A stretch of DNA of 64,000 nucleotides from Pseudoalteromonas arctica (GTDB taxonomy: Bacteria > Pseudomonadota > Gammaproteobacteria > Enterobacterales > Alteromonadaceae): the NCBI RefSeq assembly GCF_012927645.1, contig NZ_JABBMT010000016.1:20377-84376 (forward strand), in the 5' to 3' direction. Under the pieces are notes generated by a model, which saw only the letters and a program-made list of their open reading frames with translations, was not told the origin of the DNA and made no database searches. A program made the position numbers and the translations under genes. Below, in pieces: positions 36,881 through 46,824 of this stretch (within the stretch, counting starts at the first letter, position 1; each line of letters starts with the position of its first letter).

Positions 36881-37750
36881 TTATTTAACACATACAAAAG
36901 CGAGTTGCTCATTTAAGTAGCTCATACGGGTAATATGGCTATCACAGAAAGGCGTTAAATCAAGCCATAGTGAAACCTGCTCAGGGTTATTTAGCTGGCG
37001 TTGGTAAACACGATTATCGACCGCATAAATGACCGTATTAGTATCTTTAAATGCGTAATCTTGTACCGTCTGCGGTAAACGAAAGAGGTCCGTGACGGTA
37101 TTTTCTTGCGGATCATAACTTGCTAACCAGTGCTGCTGTGCTTTGCTATAACTGAAGGTATAAACCGCTAATGCGGGGTTAAACGTCAGCGTACGCCCTA
37201 TATTTTCAGCAACCACTATTGGCTTCGCTGCAGCAACCTGAGTATATTGTAGGGTATGTGGTTCGCCTAAAATAAACATCACCATATCATCTTTGGCGCC
37301 CCAGACATGATAACCAACTGGTTCTATCCACTCAAAAATACGACTTGGTTTAACATTATCGTCAAACGGATATTGCCATAACTTCTGCTTACCATCCGCC
37401 TCTACTACAATAGCTGACAGTCCCTTACCATTAGGTGTTAAAGTCGGCGAGTATTCACTCACAGCAGTATTTGTGAAATTAGTTACTTGCTTATTAGTAA
37501 AATCATAAAAAGCCAGTTCTGTTTGACTTTGCCCTTCACTTTGCACTTCTTGGGTAAAATAAATACCGTCTTTGGTAAGTAAAGGCTGATTATTATAAAC
37601 ATCATTATTAGTGATACGGCTTACTTGTAAGCCATATTCTGTGTTAAGTTTAGCAAGTAAAATTTCGCTTTTTGGCATCGCAGCTAAAACGCTATTAGGG
37701 GTAACTACAAGGGTGGCAACAAAACTTAGCCAAGGTAAAGTCAATTTCAT
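36881..37750 (-). CDS. exported TolB-like beta-propeller protein
   Basis: A 289-residue protein with a signal peptide (1-23) and repeated blade-like strands of the TolB/WD40-like propeller type ('YFTQEVQSEGQSQTELAFYD', 'SEYSPTLTPNGKGLSAIV', 'VTDLFRLPQTVQDYAF'). About five or six blades fit the length. No catalytic domain is fused. It is probably a periplasmic binding or scaffold protein. Function unknown. Confidence 0.65.
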   Translation of the reverse strand: MKLTLPWLSFVATLVVTPNSVLAAMPKSEILLAKLNTEYGLQVSRITNNDVYNNQPLLTKDGIYFTQEVQSEGQSQTELAFYDFTNKQVTNFTNTAVSEYSPTLTPNGKGLSAIVVEADGKQKLWQYPFDDNVKPSRIFEWIEPVGYHVWGAKDDMVMFILGEPHTLQYTQVAAAKPIVVAENIGRTLTFNPALAVYTFSYSKAQQHWLASYDPQENTVTDLFRLPQTVQDYAFKDTNTVIYAVDNRVYQRQLNNPEQVSLWLDLTPFCDSHITRMSYLNEQLAFVCVK

Positions 37751-37887
37751 ATCATTCTCTAATTATTTTTATCGCCCTTATAATAGCGCTATTTTATAGT
37801 TATTCCCAAGTCTGTTATTGATATGTCACTTGACCTACCCCCTTACTACGCCTTATAACTACAGAGCTACTTAAAACGAGAAAAGTT

Positions 37888-38787
37888 ATGTCAGCTAAAC
37901 ATCCTATTATTGCGATCACTGGTTCATCTGGTGCCGGTACTACCACCACGACAAGTGCTATTAAGCATATATTTCGTAGTCTCAATATTGAGGCCGCATT
38001 TATAGAGGGCGACAGTTTTCATCGCTATACTCGTCCTGAGATGGATAAAAAAGTTCGCGAAGCGCAGCAAGAAGGTAAACATATAAGTTACTTTGGTCGT
38101 GAAGCGAATGACTTTGGCGCTCTAGAAAACTTATTCAGTACCTATGGCGATACCGGTGCAGGTAAATTACGTCGTTATTTACATACCTTTGATGAAGCCG
38201 TGCCATACAATCAACTACCCGGTACCTTTACGCCGTGGCAAGAACTAGAAAGCAGCACCGATATTTTATTCTACGAAGGGCTGCATGGCGGTGTTGTCGA
38301 TGAAGATCATGATGTAGCTAAACATGTTGATTTACTAATTGGTATGGTGCCTATCATTAATCTTGAGTGGATCCAAAAGTTAATCCGCGACACCTCTGAG
38401 CGTGGTCATTCTCGCGAAGCTGTTATGGGCTCAATTGTCCGCAGTATGGATGATTACATTAATCACATTACGCCACAGTTCTCACGTACTCACATAAACT
38501 TTCAGCGCGTGCCAACCGTTGACACTTCAAACCCATTTAGCGCAAAAGATATTCCGTCCCTTGATGAAAGCTTTGTAGTTATTCGTTTTAGAGGCATAGA
38601 TGACGTCGATTTTCCGTATTATTTACGCATGATTGAAGGCAGTTTTATGTCGCGTATCAATACACTGGTGGTCCCTGGTGGAAAAATGGGACTCGCCATG
38701 GAGTTAGTATTAACTCCTCTTATCAAAGATATTATCCTTAAAAAGCGTGCGCTTGCCGAATTAGCCCCCGTTGATTTGCCCATTTAA
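37888..38787 (+). CDS. prkB: phosphoribulokinase-family protein PrkB
   Basis: A 299-residue P-loop kinase with 'ITGSSGAGTTTTT' at residues 10-22 and 'IEGDSFHRYTRPEMD' near 40. It belongs to the short PrkB class of gammaproteobacteria (E. coli 289 residues) rather than to a Calvin-cycle operon. No RuBisCO or other Calvin gene is in the window, so ribulose-5-phosphate as the physiological substrate is doubtful. Divergent from the propeller gene. Confidence 0.85.
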   Translation: MSAKHPIIAITGSSGAGTTTTTSAIKHIFRSLNIEAAFIEGDSFHRYTRPEMDKKVREAQQEGKHISYFGREANDFGALENLFSTYGDTGAGKLRRYLHTFDEAVPYNQLPGTFTPWQELESSTDILFYEGLHGGVVDEDHDVAKHVDLLIGMVPIINLEWIQKLIRDTSERGHSREAVMGSIVRSMDDYINHITPQFSRTHINFQRVPTVDTSNPFSAKDIPSLDESFVVIRFRGIDDVDFPYYLRMIEGSFMSRINTLVVPGGKMGLAMELVLTPLIKDIILKKRALAELAPVDLPI

Positions 38788-38854
38788 GAAATACGCTTGC
38801 TGAAATATATAGCTTATGTAAACTGCTGACTTCATCATAAAAGAAGGTGTCAGC

Positions 38855-39400
38855 ATGACAGAGCCATTACGCATTCTCGTCGGTTCCAAAAATCCGGTAA
38901 AAATAAATGCTGCCCGCAGTATTTTCTCTCTCTATTACCCTGATATGACGATTGATTGTCAAGGAGTTGATGCACCTTCACAAGTACCTGATCAGCCAAT
39001 AGGTGAAGATGAAACACGAATAGGCGCACAAAATCGCGTGTTGTATTGCCAGCAGCATTACCAAGCTGATTTTTATGTTGCAATGGAAGGTGGTGCTGAG
39101 CAATTTAGCTACGGCCCTGCTACCTTTGCATTTGTAGTCATTGCTGATAACCAACAACGTGCTATCGGTCGTAGTAGTAACCTTCCTTTACCCCCAAGCC
39201 TGTATAATGCGTTATTACAAGGCAAAGAACTTGGCGATGTAATGGATACCGCATTTAATACTACCAATATCAAACAGCAAGGCGGTGCTATTGGTTTATT
39301 AACTAATCATCATGCCACCCGAGAAAGTACCTATACGCAAGCGCTAACTCTCGCTATGGCGCCTTTTCTTCATCCCGCGCTTTACTCTAAGGAAGTTTAA
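38855..39400 (+). CDS. yjjX: inosine/xanthosine triphosphatase YjjX
   Basis: A 181-residue NTPase of the YjjX/NTPase_I family: 'ILVGSKNPVKINAARSIF' with the N-terminal Lys-Asn nucleotide loop, 'DQPIGEDETRIGAQNR' and 'YVAMEGGAEQ'. It removes ITP/XTP from the nucleotide pool. AAGAAGG lies before the ATG. The stop overlaps the next start by one base (TAATG), so it is coupled to yjjG. Confidence 0.93.
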   Translation: MTEPLRILVGSKNPVKINAARSIFSLYYPDMTIDCQGVDAPSQVPDQPIGEDETRIGAQNRVLYCQQHYQADFYVAMEGGAEQFSYGPATFAFVVIADNQQRAIGRSSNLPLPPSLYNALLQGKELGDVMDTAFNTTNIKQQGGAIGLLTNHHATRESTYTQALTLAMAPFLHPALYSKEV

Positions 39401-40074
39401 TGAAGTATACCCATGTTTTATTTGATGCCGACGAAACCTTATTTAGCTTTAATGCCTATGCAGGCTTAAAAAGAATGTTTGCAATGTATGGCGTAGATTT
39501 TACTGATGCAGATTACAGTCATTATCAAGCAACAAATAAACCGTTGTGGCTTGAGTATCAAAACAATACTATTTCCGCTACTCACCTACAAGTCACTCGA
39601 TTTAGCGAGTGGGCAAATAAGCTGAATGTTCCAGCTCAACAGCTTAATGATGATTTTTTAACTGCCATGGCTAAGATCTGTGAACCACTACCTGGCGCTA
39701 TTGAACTACTAAATAAACTAAAACCGCATGCTAAATTAGGCATTATCACTAATGGTTTTACCCAGCTACAAGCACGTCGCTTAGAGCATAGCGGATTAAA
39801 AGAAATGTTTGATTGTTTAGTTATCTCTGAGCAAGTGGGAATTGCAAAACCAGCCGCAGAAATTTTTTATCACACTTTTGAACTGTTAGGTAATCCACCA
39901 AAAGAACAGATCTTGATGGTCGGTGATACCGCAAGCAGCGATATCTTAGGTGGCCAAAATGCGGGGATTGATACCTGCTGGCTACAGCATCCCAACACAG
40001 TTCTGCCCGCAGGTATTGAACCAACATACCAAGTGACTGAGCTGGGACAGTTACAACAGCTGTTAGAATTATAA
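39400..40074 (+). CDS. yjjG: pyrimidine 5'-nucleotidase YjjG (HAD)
   Basis: A 224-residue HAD hydrolase: motif I 'LFDADETLF' near residue 7, motif II 'IITNGFTQLQ', motif III Lys in 'GIAKPAAEIF', and motif IV 'MVGDTASSDILGG'. E. coli YjjG (225 residues) dephosphorylates non-canonical pyrimidine nucleotides, so together with YjjX it forms a nucleotide house-cleaning pair. Confidence 0.93.
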   Translation: MKYTHVLFDADETLFSFNAYAGLKRMFAMYGVDFTDADYSHYQATNKPLWLEYQNNTISATHLQVTRFSEWANKLNVPAQQLNDDFLTAMAKICEPLPGAIELLNKLKPHAKLGIITNGFTQLQARRLEHSGLKEMFDCLVISEQVGIAKPAAEIFYHTFELLGNPPKEQILMVGDTASSDILGGQNAGIDTCWLQHPNTVLPAGIEPTYQVTELGQLQQLLEL

Positions 40075-40112
40075 AAAGGTTTAAAATAAAAACTAAACAG
40101 CAATATTTAAGC

Positions 40113-40143
40113 AAAAAAATGACGCTAAATAGCGTCATTTTTT
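40113..40143. terminator. bidirectional rho-independent terminator
   Basis: ATGACGCT/AGCGTCAT stem with loop AAAT, seven A before and six T after. It separates yjjG from the convergent lpxC and so marks the end of the dcw transcript. Confidence 0.9.
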
Positions 40144-40166
40144 ATAACTGTTGTAAGCGTTTACGA

Positions 40167-41090
40167 TTAAGCTCTAGCTACTTCTAAACCTGGTGCTGGC
40201 ATATATACTGGGGTATCAAATGTTGCCCATTCCCACGCTGACTCAGTCGCCATAATTTTACGAAGTAACTTATTGTTCAGGTCATGGCCTGATTTATAAG
40301 CTGTAATTTTACCTAAAATGTTATGACCTGTCATAAACATGTCACCAACACAGTCTAAAATCTTATGCTTAACAAACTCATCGCTGTAACGCAGACCGTT
40401 TGGATTTAGTACTTTAAACTCATCCAATACTACCGCGTTATCCATGCTGCCACCTAATGCTAGGTTATTAGCATGCATGTATTCAATGTCTTTCATAAAG
40501 CCAAAAGTACGTGCACGGCTAATTTCTTCTGTGAAGCTTTGCGCCGTAATATCTAAACCGATACGCTGGCGGCTTTCATTGATTGCCGGGTGGTCAAAAG
40601 CGATTTCAAAGTCGATATGAAAACCATCGTATGGTTCGATCTCGGCCCATTTATCACCTTCTTCAATACGTACTTTTTCTTTAATACGAATAAAGCGCTT
40701 AGCCGCATTCTGCTCTGCAATGCCGCCTTTTTGTAACAAATAAATGAATGGTAATGCACTCCCATCCATTATTGGTACTTCTGAGCTATCTAATTCAACG
40801 ATCAAATTATCGATACCCATTGCCGCTACCGCAGCAATAAGGTGCTCAGTCGTAGATAAGCGAACGCCATCTTTATTGGTTAAACAGGTACATAGTTGCG
40901 TATCGCCAACGGCTTCAGGTGTTGTTTCAAAATCAACAACCGGATCAAGGTCGACACGACGAAATACTATCCCAGTATTTGCGCTCGCAGGTCGGAGAGT
41001 AATAGTGACCTTCTCACCTTTGTGAAGTCCAATACCTATGGCTTTGACTATTTCTGCAATAGTACGCTGTTTAATCATAGCTTCGCTCAC
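40167..41090 (-). CDS. lpxC: UDP-3-O-acyl-N-acetylglucosamine deacetylase LpxC
   Basis: A 307-residue zinc deacetylase, the committed step of lipid A synthesis. Visible: '[22 protein letters not shown]', the zinc histidine in 'STTEHLIAA', '[11 protein letters not shown]', and '[20 protein letters not shown]' with two further zinc ligands (His, Asp). It follows ftsZ after 92 bp, the usual end of the dcw cluster. That gap may hold a separate promoter. Confidence 0.98.
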   Translation of the reverse strand: MSEAMIKQRTIAEIVKAIGIGLHKGEKVTITLRPASANTGIVFRRVDLDPVVDFETTPEAVGDTQLCTCLTNKDGVRLSTTEHLIAAVAAMGIDNLIVELDSSEVPIMDGSALPFIYLLQKGGIAEQNAAKRFIRIKEKVRIEEGDKWAEIEPYDGFHIDFEIAFDHPAINESRQRIGLDITAQSFTEEISRARTFGFMKDIEYMHANNLALGGSMDNAVVLDEFKVLNPNGLRYSDEFVKHKILDCVGDMFMTGHNILGKITAYKSGHDLNNKLLRKIMATESAWEWATFDTPVYMPAPGLEVARA

Positions 41091-41182
41091 TTATAGTTAC
41101 AGTTAGACCGCCGATTATATCACATATACGACCAGCTGCCAAATTCGTTCACTTTTCAAACAAAAATAATTACCTTTTTTGT

Positions 41183-42427
41183 TTAATCAGCTTGTTTTCT
41201 TAAAAATGCTGGGATGTCGAAATAATCGCCACCTTCTGATTTATCAGATTTTTTACCGCTATCATTAGTTTTAGATAAACCACTATTGCTTTGCGTTGTC
41301 TTGCTCGCTTCATGCTTTTCAATTGCTGGAGCTGCGGTCATTTCGTCGCTACTACCTTGGCTTGCAAAGCTTGGTACATACATACTGCTCGTTTGGTTTG
41401 TTGAGCTGCCCACATCAGAACCTGACGCTTTTTTAAAGCCGTTATCGACAATACCAAACTGTGGACGACGATCGCCACCTAAACCTGTAGCGACTACAGT
41501 TACACGTAGCTCATCAGTCATTTCAGGGTCAATAACCGCACCAACCACCACAGTCGCATTTTCAGATGCTAATGCTTTAACGTGATTACCAACAATTTCG
41601 AACTCTTCAATCGCGATATCCATACCTGCGGTGATGTTCACTAGGATGCCTTTCGCGCCAGTTAAATCAACGTCTTCAAGTAGTGGGCTTGAGATTGCTG
41701 CTTCTGCTGCTTCTTGCGCACGATCAGGACCCGATGCAGATGCAGTGCCCATCATTGCAGTCCCCATGGCTGACATTACTGTACGTACGTCGGCGAAATC
41801 TACGTTAATCAAACCAGAACGAGTAATTAATTCAGCAATACCTTGCACGGCACCAAATAATACATCATTTGCTTTAGCGAACGCGTCTAGCAGTGTAGTC
41901 CCTTTACCTAAAACTTTAAGCAATTTATTGTTAGGAATTGTAATAAGTGAATCGACAATTTCTGACAATTCGTTAATACCTTGCTCAGCCGCTGCCGCAC
42001 GCTTTTTACCTTCAAAATCAAAAGGGCGTGTAACAACAGCAACGGTTAGAATACCTAACTCTTTGGCTATTTTGGCAACTACTGGCGCAGCACCAGTGCC
42101 AGTACCGCCGCCCATACCAGCGGCGATAAATACCATATCCGCACCTTCAAGGCTGTTACGAATAGTATCGGCATCTTCTTCTGCTGATTTACGACCTACA
42201 TCAGGGTTTGCCCCCGCACCTAGCCCAGTGGTGATCTGAGTACCTAGTTGCACAGTAATATCTGCTGATGAGTTACGTAATGCCTGAGCATCCGTATTAG
42301 CGGCAATAAAACGCACGCCTTCTATTTGTTGCTTAACCATGTGTTCAACAGCGTTACCGCCGCCGCCGCCCACGCCTATTACTTTTATAACAGCTTCTTC
42401 GCTGTGTTGTTCCATTATATCAAACAT
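41183..42427 (-). CDS. ftsZ: cell division GTPase FtsZ
   Basis: A 414-residue tubulin homologue forming the Z ring. GTP-binding 'GGGGGNAVEHM' and the signature 'GMGGGTGTGAAP' are present. A Ser/Thr/Lys-rich linker precedes the conserved tail 'DYFDIPAFLRKQAD', the binding site for FtsA and ZipA. It follows ftsA after 21 bp. Confidence 0.98.
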   Translation of the reverse strand: MFDIMEQHSEEAVIKVIGVGGGGGNAVEHMVKQQIEGVRFIAANTDAQALRNSSADITVQLGTQITTGLGAGANPDVGRKSAEEDADTIRNSLEGADMVFIAAGMGGGTGTGAAPVVAKIAKELGILTVAVVTRPFDFEGKKRAAAAEQGINELSEIVDSLITIPNNKLLKVLGKGTTLLDAFAKANDVLFGAVQGIAELITRSGLINVDFADVRTVMSAMGTAMMGTASASGPDRAQEAAEAAISSPLLEDVDLTGAKGILVNITAGMDIAIEEFEIVGNHVKALASENATVVVGAVIDPEMTDELRVTVVATGLGGDRRPQFGIVDNGFKKASGSDVGSSTNQTSSMYVPSFASQGSSDEMTAAPAIEKHEASKTTQSNSGLSKTNDSGKKSDKSEGGDYFDIPAFLRKQAD

Positions 42428-42448
42428 GTTTACTCTCCGACTTGAGTA

Positions 42449-43681
42449 TTAAAACTCGCCTTGAAACCACTTTGTTATGCGGTTCCACCAATTATTATCG
42501 CCTTCAGGTTTCGATTTTTGTGCATTCATCGATTGCATTGTGCGGCCATATTGTAATAAGCCAACCGCCGTTGCATATGAAGGGTCATCTACATAATCTG
42601 TCAAACCAACTATCCCTATAGGTTTGCCTATTCTCACTGGCATCTGGAAAATGTCTTCAGCCACTTCCATCGCGCCAGCCATTTTAGCACTACCGCCAGT
42701 AATGACGAGTCCTGCTGCTATTTGGTCTGCTAATCCTGAACGATGAATTTCTTCCATCGCTAATTCAAATAATTCTCTAAAACGTGGCTCAACCACCTCA
42801 GATAAGGTATGACGCGACATTAACCGCGCTGGTCGCCCGCCTACACTAGGTACTTCAATAGTTTCTTCACTGCTGGCCATTTGGCTACTTGCACAGGCAT
42901 ATTGCACCTTGAGTGATTCAGCATGGGATATCGGTGTACGAAATATTTTTGCTATATCGCCAGTAACTTGGTTGCCCGCTACAGGAATAACTGCAGAGTG
43001 GCGCAACGCACCATTGATATAAATAGTGATATCCATCGTACCGCCTCCGATATCAAGTACCGCAACACCGAGCTCTTTTTCGTCATCGGTTAATACCGAA
43101 TAACACGACGCTAATGCGGTGAAAATCAGTTGGTCAACTTCAAGACCACAACGCTCAACACATTTTTCAATATTTTTCGCCATATCGTTTGAGCAAGTTA
43201 TAATGTGAGCGCGGGCTTCCATTCGTACACCACTCATGCCTCGTGGGTTTTTAATCCCTTCTTGCATATCGATACTGTATTCTTGCGGCAGTGCATGCAG
43301 CATTTTACGTTCGGCTGAAATAGGCACAGAACGCGCAATATGAATAACATTTTCAATGTCTTCATCAGTTACTTCAGTGTTATTAATTGCCACAACACCA
43401 CTTTCGTTTTGGCACTGAATATGTTTACCTGAGATCCCCAAATACACGGAGCTAATACGGCAATCAGCCATAAGTTCAGCTTCATCGATTGCACGACGAA
43501 TAGACTCCGACACCAAATTAAGGTCGTTTACGCCGCCTTTATCCATACCATGGGACACCTGGCTGCCAACCCCAACAATGCTGAGTTTGTTATCTGCGGT
43601 GATTTCACCAACCGTGGCCACCACTTTTGAGGTGCCAACGTCTAATCCAATCACTAGGTTTCTTTCTGCTGACTTAGTCAT
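42449..43681 (-). CDS. ftsA: cell division protein FtsA
   Basis: A 410-residue actin-like ATPase that tethers FtsZ to the membrane. 'VIGLDVGTSKVVATVGEI' is the phosphate 1 motif, 'VAVLDIGGGTMDITIY' phosphate 2, and the C-terminal amphipathic helix 'NRITKWFQGEF' is the membrane target. The start overlaps ftsQ by 4 bp. Confidence 0.97.
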   Translation of the reverse strand: MTKSAERNLVIGLDVGTSKVVATVGEITADNKLSIVGVGSQVSHGMDKGGVNDLNLVSESIRRAIDEAELMADCRISSVYLGISGKHIQCQNESGVVAINNTEVTDEDIENVIHIARSVPISAERKMLHALPQEYSIDMQEGIKNPRGMSGVRMEARAHIITCSNDMAKNIEKCVERCGLEVDQLIFTALASCYSVLTDDEKELGVAVLDIGGGTMDITIYINGALRHSAVIPVAGNQVTGDIAKIFRTPISHAESLKVQYACASSQMASSEETIEVPSVGGRPARLMSRHTLSEVVEPRFRELFELAMEEIHRSGLADQIAAGLVITGGSAKMAGAMEVAEDIFQMPVRIGKPIGIVGLTDYVDDPSYATAVGLLQYGRTMQSMNAQKSKPEGDNNWWNRITKWFQGEF

Positions 43682-44457
43682 GCCTTACTCTTATTTTGTA
43701 ATTGCGCTTCTTCCAGGAGCTTCCAGCTCACTGCAAGGCCGGTATCATACCGTAAATCCACTACATCTACTTGTGCATCTGCACGTTTTTCCATCCGCGG
43801 GTAAACATCTATAAACCGTTGTACCCGTTTAGCTTTTTCTTTACGCCCTAATTTAAGGCGAATACCGTTATCGAGCCATAACTGCCATGAAAATCGCTCT
43901 GACAATGCCAGGCTGGTTAACTTTAAATTATTAACTTTAAGCATGTCATCAAACTGCTTAAAGGCGACCCATGCTTCAAATTCACTGCCCTCAGGACCAT
44001 AAAGTTGTGGTAACTGGTCACTGAGTTTTGCACTGCTAGCTTGAAATACTTCACCGCTTTGGTTCAGTAATAAATCACTGTTCCACACTGCGACAGCCTG
44101 ATGCTCTACCACGTACACTTGTAATGTATCTGGCCACTGCTTACGTACCGATGCAGTAGCCACCCAAGGCAAATCTTGCACTAAACTTTGTATGTTTTTG
44201 ACGTCTAAATCAAAAAAACTCGATAAGTCGGCTTTTTTTATCGCGCCAATAATCGCTTTTTCATCTGTGTAGTGAGGTTTCCCCAATACTGCCAAATGCT
44301 TTATTTGCGCATCTTTATTTTCTACCAGCCACTGTCTAACGCCGCTGGTGATTTGTACCAAACTGAAAACCACGATTAAAAAAAAGCTCACACCTAAAAT
44401 TAGCGACCAATTTAGTTGCTGTTTTAATTGTTGTGCTTTCTCCAAAAAGGGATGCAT
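43678..44457 (-). CDS. ftsQ: cell division protein FtsQ
   Basis: About 259 residues from ATG 44457, one base after the ddl stop. A TTG at 44487 would overlap ddl by 29 bp and is less likely. A short cytoplasmic tail, one transmembrane helix (about 19-40), a POTRA domain ('IKHLAVLGKPHYTDEKAI') and the beta domain follow. It links early and late divisome proteins (FtsB/FtsL). Confidence 0.93.
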   Translation of the reverse strand: MHPFLEKAQQLKQQLNWSLILGVSFFLIVVFSLVQITSGVRQWLVENKDAQIKHLAVLGKPHYTDEKAIIGAIKKADLSSFFDLDVKNIQSLVQDLPWVATASVRKQWPDTLQVYVVEHQAVAVWNSDLLLNQSGEVFQASSAKLSDQLPQLYGPEGSEFEAWVAFKQFDDMLKVNNLKLTSLALSERFSWQLWLDNGIRLKLGRKEKAKRVQRFIDVYPRMEKRADAQVDVVDLRYDTGLAVSWKLLEEAQLQNKSKA

Positions 44458-44458
44458 T

Positions 44459-45379
44459 TTAAAGCGTTTGCTCCAAAATGCGAACAACTAATTGCTCAAA
44501 GCTTGCACCATTTGCTTTAGCAGCCATTGGCACTAACGATTTTTCAGTCATTCCTGGTACTGTGTTTACTTCTAACAAATAAAAGTTACCGCCTGCGTCT
44601 TGCATGGCATCAACACGACCCCAACCACTGGCACCCACTAGATCAAATGCCGCTAAAGCCATTGCTTGTAAATGCGTGGTATCGCTAGCTGATAAGGTTG
44701 CTGGGCAATGATATTGCGTGGTATTTGACTGATACTTTGCTTGGTAATCATAAAAACCATTTGGTGTGGTCATTTCAATTACTGGCTGTACCTCATTGCC
44801 TAGTACAGTAACTGTAAATTCACGCCCTGTTATCCATTGCTCAACCAGTACTTGGCTGTCAAACTTAAACGCTTCTGCTAAAGCAGCTTCAAGCTCTTGT
44901 GCATTATTTGCTTGCGCCATACCAATGCTCGAACCTTCGTGCGATGGTTTAACCATCACCTTTTTCAGTTCATTCATTATCACTGTAGCATCAAAACCAC
45001 GCTTGCTATCCACAACTGCATAAGGGGCAGTACTCAAGCCCGCAGATTTAAATAAATGCTTACACCGTATTTTATCCATCGCAAGTGCTGAGCCTAATAC
45101 GTTACTGCCAGTGTATGGCAACCCCATAAACTCAAGTGCGCCTTGAATAGTACCGTCTTCACCACCACGGCCATGCAGGGCGATAAATACTCGCTCAATG
45201 CCAAGTTCTTTTAATTGCCATAACGGTTGTTCTTTTGGATCAAAGCCAATGGCATCAACGCCCGCATTTTGTAATGCGTTCAATACGGCTTGGCCTGATT
45301 TTAGTGATACTTCGCGCTCAGCTGAGTGTCCACCCAACAACACCGCCACTTTGCCAAACTGTGTGTTTAGTTGCGTCAT
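44459..45379 (-). CDS. ddl: D-alanine-D-alanine ligase
   Basis: A 306-residue ATP-grasp ligase of the DdlB type: '[16 protein letters not shown]', '[16 protein letters not shown]', '[12 protein letters not shown]' and '[15 protein letters not shown]'. It makes the D-Ala-D-Ala dipeptide used by MurF. Its D-Ala comes from Alr, also encoded in this window. It overlaps murC by 4 bp. Confidence 0.97.
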   Translation of the reverse strand: MTQLNTQFGKVAVLLGGHSAEREVSLKSGQAVLNALQNAGVDAIGFDPKEQPLWQLKELGIERVFIALHGRGGEDGTIQGALEFMGLPYTGSNVLGSALAMDKIRCKHLFKSAGLSTAPYAVVDSKRGFDATVIMNELKKVMVKPSHEGSSIGMAQANNAQELEAALAEAFKFDSQVLVEQWITGREFTVTVLGNEVQPVIEMTTPNGFYDYQAKYQSNTTQYHCPATLSASDTTHLQAMALAAFDLVGASGWGRVDAMQDAGGNFYLLEVNTVPGMTEKSLVPMAAKANGASFEQLVVRILEQTL

Positions 45380-46824
45380 ACCTTTACCTGCTTAAGTTGC
45401 TCAATCGATAGCGATGTCGCCGCGAGTGTTTTTACCAATTGACCAATATTACCAGCACCTTGGGTTATAACTAAATCATTATCTTGTAACGTATCAGCTA
45501 ATACTCCAGCCAGCTCAGAGCTACTTGCAACATGCAGTGGTTCTTTACCGCGTTGACGTAGGCTACGACATAAACTTTTACTGTCTGCGCCAATAATTGG
45601 CTCTTCACCAGCGCCGTATACATCAAGCAATAGTAACTGATCAACATCGGCTAACACTTTTACAAAGTCTTCATATAAGTCACGAGTACGAGTAAAGCGA
45701 TGTGGTTGATAAATCATTACTAAGCGCTTATCAGGCCAGCCTTGGCGAATTGCCGCTATAGTCGCTGAAACTTCTGAAGGGTGATGACCATAATCATCCA
45801 CCAGCATTACTTTGCCACGTTCGTTTTCAAAATCACCATAATGCTGAAAACGACGTCCGATACCTTCAAACTGTTGTAATGCTTCTAAAATCGCGTGCTC
45901 AGCTATTTGTTGATCTTTTGCAACAGCAATCGCTGCAGTGGCGTTCAATGCATTATGTTTACCTGGCATATTTAAATGCACAGTTAATTCATCACCTTGC
46001 TTAGTGCGCACTTTAAACTGACTGGTATTTGCCGTTTGGTTAAAATCAGTCATCCGGTAATCGGCGTCGCTCGATTCACCATATGTGATCACAGGACGGC
46101 CAAATCGCGGAATAAGCTCAGCTGCCACTTCTGAATCGATACATACCACTGCAAGGCCATAAAAAGGCAAGTTATGAATAAAATCCACATAAGTGTCTTT
46201 CATTTTTTCTAAGCTACCGCCGTAGGTATCCATGTGATCTTCTTCAATATTAGTGATCACCGATACCATAGGTTGTAAATGTAAGAATGACGCATCACTC
46301 TCATCAGCTTCAGCAATTAAAAAATCACTTTTACCGACTTTTGCGTTACTACCCGCACTATTAAGTAAACCACCAATGATAAAGGTTGGATCCAGCCCAG
46401 CTTGAGCATAAATACTCGCGATCAAACTAGTGGTGGTGGTTTTACCATGAGTGCCCGCGATAGCAATACCGTGGCGAAAGCGCATTAGCTCAGCTAACAT
46501 TTCTGCGCGGCGCACAACCGGTATACGTGCCGCCTTAGCAGCAATAATCTCAGGGTTAGTTTCATCAATTGCACTTGAAACCACCACTACATTAGCATCT
46601 TTAACATTACTTTGATGATGGCCAATAAACACTTCAGCGCCAGCTTGGATCAAACGTTCGGTCATTGCACTGTGGGCAATATCTGAGCCAGTAATACGAT
46701 ATCCTTCAAATGCGAGTACTTCGGCAATACCGCCCATTCCTGCGCCACCAATACCAATAAAGTGGATCGTGCTAATTCGGCGCATTGCCGGGCGAGTGCT
46801 CTTGTGTGTTGACATTTGTTTCAC
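45376..46824 (-). CDS. murC: UDP-N-acetylmuramate-L-alanine ligase MurC
   Basis: A 482-residue Mur ligase: N-terminal Rossmann '[18 protein letters not shown]', ATP loop '[11 protein letters not shown]' and '[12 protein letters not shown]'. It adds L-Ala to UDP-MurNAc. It lies directly after murG with no gap. Confidence 0.97.
   Translation of the reverse strand: MKQMSTHKSTRPAMRRISTIHFIGIGGAGMGGIAEVLAFEGYRITGSDIAHSAMTERLIQAGAEVFIGHHQSNVKDANVVVVSSAIDETNPEIIAAKAARIPVVRRAEMLAELMRFRHGIAIAGTHGKTTTTSLIASIYAQAGLDPTFIIGGLLNSAGSNAKVGKSDFLIAEADESDASFLHLQPMVSVITNIEEDHMDTYGGSLEKMKDTYVDFIHNLPFYGLAVVCIDSEVAAELIPRFGRPVITYGESSDADYRMTDFNQTANTSQFKVRTKQGDELTVHLNMPGKHNALNATAAIAVAKDQQIAEHAILEALQQFEGIGRRFQHYGDFENERGKVMLVDDYGHHPSEVSATIAAIRQGWPDKRLVMIYQPHRFTRTRDLYEDFVKVLADVDQLLLLDVYGAGEEPIIGADSKSLCRSLRQRGKEPLHVASSSELAGVLADTLQDNDLVITQGAGNIGQLVKTLAATSLSIEQLKQVKV

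Noticed and set aside
37888..38787. Calvin cycle locus
   Set aside because: Short PrkB class and no RuBisCO or related genes in the window.
41631..42239. 202-residue frame antisense to ftsZ
   Set aside because: Low-complexity Ser/Ala/Pro content typical of an antisense shadow of a conserved gene.
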